A DNA stretch of 64,000 bases from AP-15 sp963701815 (GTDB lineage: Bacteria; Pseudomonadota; Alphaproteobacteria; ATCC43930; CGMCC-115725). The stretch's first letter is position 1, and each line of letters starts with the position of its first letter. The stretch is from positions 1 to 64,000 of the forward strand of contig CAVPBN010000006.1 of NCBI GenBank assembly GCA_963701815.1, read 5' to 3'. This document shows positions 55,401 to 62,199 of this stretch, one piece after another. The translations under genes were made by a program, and so were the position numbers. The notes under the pieces are model-generated. The model had not been told where the DNA came from, ran no database searches, and saw only the letters and a list, made by a program, of their open reading frames with translations.

Positions 55401-55843
55401 CCGACCGCCAGACGGTCACTCAGTCACCCGACCCGCCACAGCGGTCGTTTCTTCTTCCGCCGGCCCCAGACACCGGCGCCCCGCCCGATGCCGGCGATCC
55501 TGGCTTCGCCCCGCCGCCCGCTCGGCAGCGTCACGACGACGGCTACCGGCGGATCGGCGAGCTCGCCGATTGACGCGAACGGCGCACGACCACCTCCCAC
55601 GAAGCCAGGGCCCGCGGATGCGGCAACGGCCGGCGCGACGGTATACAACTAGCGTCTGGGGTTACGTTCGGACACGGTGCCAGGCATGTCGATGATCCCG
55701 AGGCCGCTCAACAAGAAATATTGGAGAGCCTTCCTAACCCGGTCGATGTGGGTGGGTGGTTCTGGGGCCGAACCCAGAATTACGAATATAGGGCATATCC
55801 TTACGACGGCGGCATACACGTTGGCACTTACTACCCCCGGTAA
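55382..55843 (+). pseudogene. RHS C-terminal tip with toxin domain 1 (FGHG...HVGTYYP), several frame breaks
   Basis: Starts with the shared RHS ending GNPISLTDRQ and a Pro-rich linker (PPAPDTGAPPDAGDP). After breaks near 55500-55650, the frame from 55649 to 55843 reads ASGVTFGHGARHVDDPEAA, then ILESLPNPVDVGGWFWGRT, YEYRAYPYDGGIHVGTYYPR and stop. This is a compact domain of about 60 residues in the normal toxin position. It shares FGHG, a following His and HVGT-x-x-P with toxin domain 3 at about 59020-59219, so the two are one family. The shape is compatible with BECR-fold RNase toxins, but that is inference. Its immunity gene begins 13 bases downstream. Confidence 0.65.
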
Positions 55844-55855
55844 TGGGAGAATCGC

Positions 55856-56246
55856 ATGAGTAACCATGGTTATCGTGATTTCACTGCTTTAGAAAAAACC
55901 ATACTTTATAAATTGCTGGAAGTCGACATTCCCGGCATTCAAGCGCTTAGGAAACAGATGGCTCATGCGACCTGTCGTAATCTTGATCAATACGGATCAA
56001 TAGCGATAAAGGTAGATAACGATATTCGCAGTAATTTTGGAGATGGTCCGCTGATCTCCGCTCGACAGAAAGATCAGGATAGTGGTGATGAATTCGGACC
56101 TAACATTAATATTTTACTTTTTGTAAAAGACGGTTTCCTAGATCGACCTCCAAATCTATAAGGACAGCCCCAGCCCAATAATTCATCCGTTAGATCCCGG
56201 GATATTTTATAATATCATGAATGATAAACGGTTATTGCCAAAATAA
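55856..56246 (+). CDS. Probable immunity protein 1, one frame break
   Basis: Starts 13 bases after toxin 1 with GGGAG before ATG 55856. The first frame ends at 56161, but one extra base near 56143-56150 explains this: the restored protein continues GFLIDLQIYKDSPSPIIHPL to a stop at 56246, about 129 residues. LEKTILYKLLEVDIPGIQAL and LRKQMAHATC align with immunity protein 3 (IILKLVGEEFPELQKL, LRAQLACSR), and both have a DGFL/DGYL turn followed by a D-L-x-I strand. The low-GC composition differs from the host. The role is inferred from position and from pairing with a homologous toxin. Confidence 0.65.
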
Positions 56247-56318
56247 ATGGAAGATCGTATGTTATAATTATCACCGTATGGGTCGATAACCTATTCAAAT
56301 CCGATGAGGAGTTGACTG

Positions 56319-57480
56319 GTGCGGGAATTACACACCGCCGGCACCAGTGCGGCGAGCTACAACAGCCTGAACCAATTGACCAATCTCGGCGGCGTCGCCT
56401 ATGGCTGGGACGCCGCCGGCAACCTCGCCGGCTACGGCCCGCGCAGCTTCGCCTGGGATGCCGAGAACCGCCTCGCCGGCATCGGCTACAATGTCACCGG
56501 CCACCAGACCGCCTTCGCCTATGACGGGCGCGGCCGGCGGGCGGTCATCGCCGAGACCACCGCCGGCGGCACGACGACCACGACCTACCAGGTCTGGTGC
56601 GGCCGGCGGCTGTGCCAGTCGCTCGACGCCAACGGCGCGGTGGTGCGGCAATACTACCCCGAGGGTGAACTGATCGCGGCGTCGAACACGGCCTTCTATT
56701 ACGGCCCCGACCAGCTCGGCACGCCGCGCGACGTCTACGCGACGAGACTCTTTGTTCCAGGTCGCGCAGGCCTATGATTACGACCCCTACGGCAATCCGA
56801 TCGCCGCGCCGGCGACCGGCCCCTACCCCGATTTCGGCTATGCCGGCATGTATCAGCACGGCCCGAGCGGGCTGTCGCTGACCCACTACCGCGCCTACCA
56901 CCCGGCGAGCGCCCGCTGGCTCGCCCGCGACCCGCTCGGTGAAGGCACCGACCCCGCCTTCAACCTCTACCGCTACGTCCGCGGCAACCCGATCAGCCTG
57001 ACCGACCGCCAGGGCCTCGTCCCCGACTCGCCGCTGTCGTTTTTCTTCCCCCCGGCCCCCGACCCCGGCGCCCCGCCCGATGCCGGCGATCCCGGCTCCG
57101 GCGCGCCGCCCACCGTCCTCGCCCCGCCGCCCTACGGCTCGCCCGACGACGGCCTCGGCGGATCAGGGTCGCCCGACTGCACCAACGGCGCGGCGCCACC
57201 ACCAATATCAGGTGATCACGGCTCCGCCGGAACCTCTGGGCCTATCCAAATAGCTGATATTGGCTCAGACCTAGAAGCCCTCGGAGGGGGCGTTCCAATG
57301 CTGGTGCCAACTCCAAAAGGCGCTACTCAGTTTATCTTTCCGAACGGAATGATATTGCGCTTCGATCTGGCACCTGGCCAATACCTATCCAGGACAGGGG
57401 CCACACATCAACTTGTAAATTGGTGGCGAAAACTATCATGTTGGAGTAGAATGAGATTCGGAGTTTTCCTGGCGGAATAG
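56319..57480 (+). pseudogene. Displaced RHS C-terminal module A with toxin domain 2
   Basis: Opens at GTG 56319 seven bases after GAGGAG, so it may be translatable. RHS core: LTNLGGVAYGWDAAGNLAGY, WDAENRLAGIGYNVTGHQTA, FYYGPDQLGTPRDVYA. One extra base near 56743-56750 (clear against copy B, where the stretch is one base shorter) breaks the frame. It then resumes as AYDYDPYGNPIAAPATGPY, YRAYHPASARWLARDPLGEG and GNPISLTDRQGLVPDS. The toxin tail from about 57200 contains PNGMILRFDLAPGQYLS. After another extra base near 57385-57392, GQGPHINL is reached and a TAA stop follows; beyond it IGGENYHVGVE could be read. Immunity protein 2 follows. Confidence 0.75.
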
Positions 57481-57490
57481 GAGAATGCGG

Positions 57491-57799
57491 ATGAGGTACG
57501 ATCTCAATCGTACTGGAGAAAGCGGCTAAGGAACTGATCGCTCGCGGCCGACCCCTGGATGCGGTCAAGATATATCTGTTCATGGCGGACGGGGATCAAT
57601 CGTTGGATGCCGGTTATTTGGGTGAGAAATTGGGAGATGCTATGAGATGATCGGCGATCTGCATACGGCAAGATACTGGTATGGTAGAGCTATAGAAGAA
57701 AATCCGGAAGTCAGAAGCAAGAGTGTAGAAGCACGAAAACGGCTTTCTAAAGTTTCTATCGATAACCTCGTTCCCCCTCATACCTACATCAGTTGTTAA
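57491..57799 (+). CDS. Probable TPR-like immunity protein 2, two frame breaks
   Basis: Restoring one extra base near 57503 and one missing base near 57642 gives a helical protein of about 100 residues: IVLEKAAKELIARGRPLDAV, KIYLFMADGDQSLDAGYLG, then GDLHTARYWYGRAIEENPEV and EARKRLSKVSIDNL. This is a TPR/Sel1-like helix-turn-helix pattern. It sits directly after toxin domain 2 and is AT-richer than host genes. It is not related to immunity proteins 1 and 3. Immunity function is inferred from position only. Confidence 0.5.
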
Positions 57800-57827
57800 T
57801 AATTGTACAGATACTTTGACACTTGCT

Positions 57828-57986
57828 CGCGCGACCGGGCTGATCGCCGGCATCGCCGAGCAGCCTGCGGGGCAGAGCTGGGCTTTGGGCTACGACGCGG
57901 CGAACCGGCTCGTCAGCGCCAACGCCTCGCTCGCCGGCAATTACCATTACGGCGACATCGAAACACGGCTTATTTGGTTTGGATAA
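57828..57986 (+). pseudogene. RHS core fragment without toxin
   Basis: Reads ARATGLIAGIAEQPAGQSWA, LGYDAANRLVSANASLAGNY then HYGD and diverges to IETRLIWFG and a stop. This segment belongs upstream of the part seen in copies A, B and C. It is a leftover from recombination and abuts the small membrane protein gene. Confidence 0.7.
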
Positions 57987-57990
57987 ACGT

Positions 57991-58248
57991 ATGTCAATCA
58001 TAAGATCCCATTCTCGTCGAGTTCTGATTGTTGGCTACGTTATTTTTGCCTATGGAGTCACAAGCACTGTTGTCGATTTTGTAGCGCGAGCGCAGTTCGC
58101 ATTCCCGCGTAACATGGGTATCATTATAGGCAACGGCGCCATCACAATCGTTGGCTTAGTGGCGGTGATAATAGCAAAATGTCTTATGAAACTTGAGGAG
58201 CGCGTGCATAACATCGAGCAATCGAAACCTGGAAATACCCGCATTTAG
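57991..58248 (+). CDS. Small two-helix membrane protein, possible fourth immunity protein
   Basis: 85 residues from ATG 57991 (TTG 57979 is an alternative). Two hydrophobic segments (VLIVGYVIFAYGVTSTVVDF and IIIGNGAITIVGLVAVII) are followed by a charged C-terminus (KLEERVHNIEQSK). It lies exactly between an RHS core fragment and RHS copy B, the place an immunity gene would occupy, but its toxin domain is missing. Composition is AT-rich. Function unknown. Confidence 0.45.
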   Translation: MSIIRSHSRRVLIVGYVIFAYGVTSTVVDFVARAQFAFPRNMGIIIGNGAITIVGLVAVIIAKCLMKLEERVHNIEQSKPGNTRI

Positions 58249-59219
58249 GCCGAGCACCGCCTTGCCGGCATCGGCTACGGCGTCTCGGGCCACCAGACCG
58301 CCTTCGCCTATGACGGGCGCGGCCGGCGGGCGGCGATCGCCGAGACCACCGCCGGCGGCACGACGACCACGACCTACCAGGTCTGGTGCGGGCGGCAATT
58401 GTGCCAGTCGCTCGACGCCACCGGCGCGGTGGTGCGGCAATACTACCCCGAGGGTGAACTGATCGCGGCGTCGAACACGGCCTTCTATTACGGACCCGAC
58501 CAGCTCGGCACGGCGCGCAACGTCTACGCGGCGAGCCCATTGTTCCAGGTCGCGCAGGCCTATGATTACGACCCCTACGGCAATCCGATCGCCGCGCCGG
58601 CGACCGGGCCCTTCCCCGATTTCGGCTATGCCGGGATGTATCAGCACGGCCCGAGCGGGCTGTCGCTGACCCATTACCGCGCCTACCACCCGGCGAGCGC
58701 CCGCTGGCTCGCCCGCGACCCGCTCGGTGAAGGCACCGACCCCGCCTTAAACCTCTACCGCTACGTCCGCGGCAACCCGATCAGCCTGACCGACCGCCAG
58801 GGCCTCGTCCCCGACCCGCCGCGGTCGTTTTTCTTCCCGCCGGCCCCCGACCCCGGCGCCCCGCCCGATCCCGGCGCCGGCGCGCCGCCCTCCATCTTCG
58901 CACCCCCGCCCGCCGGCGCGTCCGACGACGGCTCCGGCGGATCGGGCTCGCCGGATTGCACCAACGGGGGCCCCGCGCCCGCGATGGGGGGCTCGCCAGA
59001 CGCCTCCTTCCAGCTCGCTCAGGCGACCTTCGGCCATGGGATTTTGCATGGGGGCGACCCCGGCCTAAATGATGCGATCACCCGAGCCTTGCCACCAACG
59101 CTGCCACTTGGAGTCTTCGGGAAGGGAGTGATATTTTACCCAATCGGATCGCGTACGAATTTCACTACTACGGATTGGGAAATGGGGTCCACGTCGGGAC
59201 TACTTGGCCATTGCCTTAA
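58249..59219 (+). pseudogene. Displaced RHS C-terminal module B with toxin domain 3 (FGHG...HVGTTWP)
   Basis: Begins in mid-core at the RLAGIGYGVSGHQTAFAYDG block with no start codon of its own and runs in one frame to GNPISLTDRQGLVPDPPRS, then a Pro-rich linker. From about 59020 the toxin reads LAQATFGHGILHGGDPGLND and AITRALPPTLPLGVFG. One base is missing near 59118-59121 in a G run; restored, it continues NRIAYEFHYYGLGNGVHVG and TTWPLP to the stop at 59217-59219. The domain is homologous to toxin 1. Homologous immunity protein 3 begins 11 bases later. Confidence 0.72.
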
Positions 59220-59230
59220 CGAGGATTAAG

Positions 59231-59590
59231 ATGAGATCACTTTCGGACGACGAGATCGCGATTATACTGAAACTTGTGGGGGAAGAATTTCCAGAATTGC
59301 AAAAATTGCGAGCGCAACTCGCGTGCTCACGAATTAACGAGATCGCTGACGGTAATATCTTAGAATTTGAGACAATATTTCCAGATAAATTTTCGGGTGT
59401 GAGAACGATTCTGGGAGAGGGGAGCATCGATGACCTCGATGGCATCCCAATAATACTTACCTTGTTGCAAAAGGATGGCTATTTATGGCATCTCGATATC
59501 TCTCGCGTTGATTCGGGACGCATCAAAACCAATCTCAAGCCTCAGAATCTGCGGGCGCTTGGTTACGGCAAAGGTCTAACGCTCGGTTGA
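59231..59590 (+). CDS. Probable immunity protein 3 (paralogue of immunity protein 1)
   Basis: 119 residues from ATG 59231, with GAGG before it. MRSLSDDEIAIILKLVGEEF then PELQKLRAQLACSRINEIAD align with immunity protein 1. The middle has a VRTILGEGSIDDLDGIPIIL strand pair and QKDGYLWHLDISRVDSG, the equivalent of the DGFL-DLQIY end of protein 1. It is acidic, cytoplasmic and intact, the only immunity gene here without a frame break. The name of the wider family is not certain to me; small proteins with an FP-x2-x2-LR-x-QL start are common next to such toxins. Confidence 0.65.
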   Translation: MRSLSDDEIAIILKLVGEEFPELQKLRAQLACSRINEIADGNILEFETIFPDKFSGVRTILGEGSIDDLDGIPIILTLLQKDGYLWHLDISRVDSGRIKTNLKPQNLRALGYGKGLTLG

Positions 59591-59620
59591 ACACGACCGT
59601 TCTCTTCAAGAGAGAGTGCG

Positions 59621-59946
59621 CCAGTGCGGCGAGCTACAACAGCCTGAACCAATTGACCAATCTCGGCGGCGTCGCCTATGGCTGGGACGCCGCCGGCAAC
59701 CTCGCCGGCTATGGCCCGCGCAGCTTCGCCTGGGACGCCGAGAACCGCCTCGCCGGCATCGGCTACAATGTCACCGGCCACCAGACCGCCTTCGCCTATG
59801 ACGGGCGCGGCCGGCGGGCGGTCGATCACCGAGACCACCGCCGGCGGCACCACGACCACGACCTACCAGGTCTGGTGCGGCCGGCGGCTGTGCCAGTCGC
59901 TCGACGCCAACGGCGCGGTGGTGCGGCAATACTACCCCGAGGGCGA
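59621..59946 (+). pseudogene. RHS module C, truncated at both ends
   Basis: Matches copy A from 56344 onward (LTNLGGVAYGWDAAGNLAGY, RRLCQSLDANGAVVRQYYPE) and ends abruptly after YYPEGE. One extra G near 59823 (GTC-G-ATC against GTC-ATC in copy A) breaks the frame. Beyond 59947 the sequence is unrelated and leads into the rpmB promoter. It is the right border of the RHS island. Confidence 0.8.
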
Positions 59947-59975
59947 AGTCGATCGCGGGCTCGATGGCCCGGCGC

Positions 59976-60005
59976 TTGACCGGATCGGGGCGTGCAGCGT
60001 AGAAA
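59976..60005 (+). promoter_or_regulatory. Possible sigma-70 promoter of rpmB
   Basis: TTGACC (59976-59981) and TAGAAA (60000-60005), spacer 18, about 60 bases before the rpmB start. It starts just past the truncated RHS copy. Confidence 0.4.
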
Positions 60006-60066
60006 CCGCTCCCGCGCGGCGCGATTGCGGTGGTGCGGTCGGTTGGGATCCAGGTCGAGGTGCGGC

Positions 60067-60357
60067 ATGGCGCGACGATGCGCGGTTACCGGCAAGGGCG
60101 TCCAGGTCGGACACCATGTCAGCCACGCCAACAATAAGACCAAACGCCGCTATCTGCCCAATCTGCAGCAGACATCGGTGTTGTCCGATACCGTCGGCAC
60201 GGTGCGGCTGCGGGTGTCTGCCGCAGCGATCCGGACGATCGAGTACAAGGGCGGCATCGATGCCTTTCTGCGCACCACCCCCGACCGCAAACTGGCGCCG
60301 GAGATCCGCCGGCTGAAACGCCGTGTCGAGAAGGCGGCAGCGCACAAAAGCGAGTAA
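60067..60357 (+). CDS. rpmB: 50S ribosomal protein L28
   Basis: 96 residues: MARRCAVTGKGVQVGHHVSH, NNKTKRRYLPNLQQTSVLSD, then TVRLRVSAAAIRTIEYKGG, the full L28 pattern, with the alphaproteobacterial C-terminal extension LAPEIRRLKRRVEK. It binds 23S rRNA in the large subunit. It ends 24 bases before tamA. It is the first host gene after the toxin island. Confidence 0.96.
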   Translation: MARRCAVTGKGVQVGHHVSHANNKTKRRYLPNLQQTSVLSDTVGTVRLRVSAAAIRTIEYKGGIDAFLRTTPDRKLAPEIRRLKRRVEKAAAHKSE

Positions 60358-60381
60358 ACGCGCCCGGGTGCGGTATTCCCG

Positions 60382-62199
60382 TTGGGGGGTGCTTACCGGG
60401 CAGGACGCCGCATTCGCCGGCTGGTCCAGGCGGCGCTGATCGCGGCGTTGCTCCCCGGTTTTGCGCTCGCCGCCGATCTGCGGTACCGGGCCGAGATCAC
60501 CGGCACCAAGGACGGCGATCTCGCCGATCTGCTGGCCAAGGTCTCCAACCTGAAGACGCTCGAGGATCGGCCGCCGGCCTCGGCCGAGGCCCTGCGCCGG
60601 CGGGCTGATGGCGATCTCGCCCGGCTTGCCGATGCAGCGCACAGCCTCGGCTATTGGGACGCGCATTTCAGCTACGACATCGATGTGAAGACCGAACCGG
60701 CCAAGGTCGTGGTTAAGGTCGTGCAGGGGCCGCTCTACCATGTCGCGGCGATCGTCGTGCTCGGCCCCGACCGAAAAAATCTGGCGATCGCGCACGGCAA
60801 AAAACCGCTGCCGCTCAAGATCGGCGACCCGGCGCGCACCGCGCCGGTCGTCGCGACCGAATCGGCATTGCTCGCCGATCTCGGCAACAGCGGACACGCG
60901 TTTGCCAAAGCAGCAAGCCGCAAGGTGGTCATCGACAACGGCGCGCGCACGATGGAGGTGACCTACACCTTTGACCCCGGCCCGGTCATGCGCTTTGGCC
61001 CGCTGGCGATCAAGGGGTTGGAACGTCTCGACCCGGGTTATGTCGAACGCCGCCTGCGCTGGCGGCGGGGCATCACCTACGATTCGGCCAAGGTCGAAGA
61101 CACAAGGCGCGTGCTGCTCGAAAGCGGGTTGTTCAGCACCGTGCAGATCACGCCGACGGCCGATCCTGCGATCCCCGGCGAGGCGCGGATGACGATCGAC
61201 GCCACCGAACGGGCACACCGGACGATCGGCGCGGGGATCGGCTACAACACCAGCCAGGGCGCCGGCGCCCGCGTCTTCTGGGAGAACCGCAATCTGTTCG
61301 GCAATGCCGAATATCTGCGGCTCTCAGCCGCGGTCGGGCAACAGACCGACGATTTCCTGGTCAATTTCCGCCGTCCCGATTTCCTGACCGCCAATCAGGA
61401 CTTTCTGGCGACAGCCGAGATCGCCAACGACACCCCGGTCGCCTATAACAGCCGCCGGGCGATTCTGACGGCCGGAGTCGAGCGCCGCTTCAACCATCTG
61501 CTGACCGGCGGCATCCTGCTCGAAGGCGAACAGGCGAATGTCGAACAGCTCGCCCAATCCGACATCATCACCTCGGCGCAGCGCACCCAGCACTATACGC
61601 TGGTCGGCATCCCGGCCTATCTGAAGCTCGACACCACCGACAATCTATTGAACCCGACCCGAGGTTACCGGACGCAGCTCTCGATCACCCCGGCGCACAC
61701 CCTGTCGACGCCGGACCTGACTTTCGTTACCAACCTGGTATCGGCCAGCAGCTATTGGCAGCCGCAATTCGCCGAGCGGGCAATTTTCGCCGGCCGGGTG
61801 GCGCTGGGGTCGCTCGACGGCGCTCCGCTCGGAGAACTCCCGGCCGATCAGCGCCTCTATGCCGGCGGCGGCGGCTCGATCCGTCCTTACGGTTACCAAT
61901 TGGCCGGGCCGCTCGACAGCAACAATGTGCCGATCGGCGGCCGATCCAGCCTCGTCGTCAATCTCGAAACCCGCATCAGGATCACCGACACGATCGGCGT
62001 CGTCCCGTTCTTCGACGCCGGCAGCTATTACGAAAGCAACCTGCCGCAACTCGGCCATACCCTCCTCTACGGCGTCGGGCTGGGTCTGCGCTATTATACC
62101 GGCTTCGGACCGTTCCGGCTCGATCTCGCCACGCCATTGCACCGGCGCAGCGCCGACTCGCCGATCCAGGTCTATATCAGCCTCGGCGAGGCCTTCTGA
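60382..62199 (+). CDS. tamA: Translocation and assembly module outer-membrane protein TamA
   Basis: 605 residues from TTG 60382. A signal peptide (LVQAALIAALLPGFALAADL) is followed by POTRA-type domains (GDLARLADAAHSLGYWDAHF, FGPLAIKGLERLDPGYVERR, VLLESGLFSTVQITP) and a BamA-superfamily beta-barrel (GAGIGYNTSQGAGARVFWEN, NLFGNAEYLRLSA, AGGGGSIRPYGYQ, VVNLETRIRITDTIGVVPFF, and the final FRLDLATPLHRR). TamA with TamB moves envelope components, including autotransporters and phospholipids, across the periplasm. Its TGA overlaps the tamB ATG (62197-62201). Confidence 0.93.
   Translation: MGGAYRAGRRIRRLVQAALIAALLPGFALAADLRYRAEITGTKDGDLADLLAKVSNLKTLEDRPPASAEALRRRADGDLARLADAAHSLGYWDAHFSYDIDVKTEPAKVVVKVVQGPLYHVAAIVVLGPDRKNLAIAHGKKPLPLKIGDPARTAPVVATESALLADLGNSGHAFAKAASRKVVIDNGARTMEVTYTFDPGPVMRFGPLAIKGLERLDPGYVERRLRWRRGITYDSAKVEDTRRVLLESGLFSTVQITPTADPAIPGEARMTIDATERAHRTIGAGIGYNTSQGAGARVFWENRNLFGNAEYLRLSAAVGQQTDDFLVNFRRPDFLTANQDFLATAEIANDTPVAYNSRRAILTAGVERRFNHLLTGGILLEGEQANVEQLAQSDIITSAQRTQHYTLVGIPAYLKLDTTDNLLNPTRGYRTQLSITPAHTLSTPDLTFVTNLVSASSYWQPQFAERAIFAGRVALGSLDGAPLGELPADQRLYAGGGGSIRPYGYQLAGPLDSNNVPIGGRSSLVVNLETRIRITDTIGVVPFFDAGSYYESNLPQLGHTLLYGVGLGLRYYTGFGPFRLDLATPLHRRSADSPIQVYISLGEAF

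Noticed and set aside
56344..59946. Insertion sequence copies as the source of the long repeats
   Set aside because: The repeats translate as RHS core with YD-type motifs, not as transposases, and carry no terminal inverted repeats.
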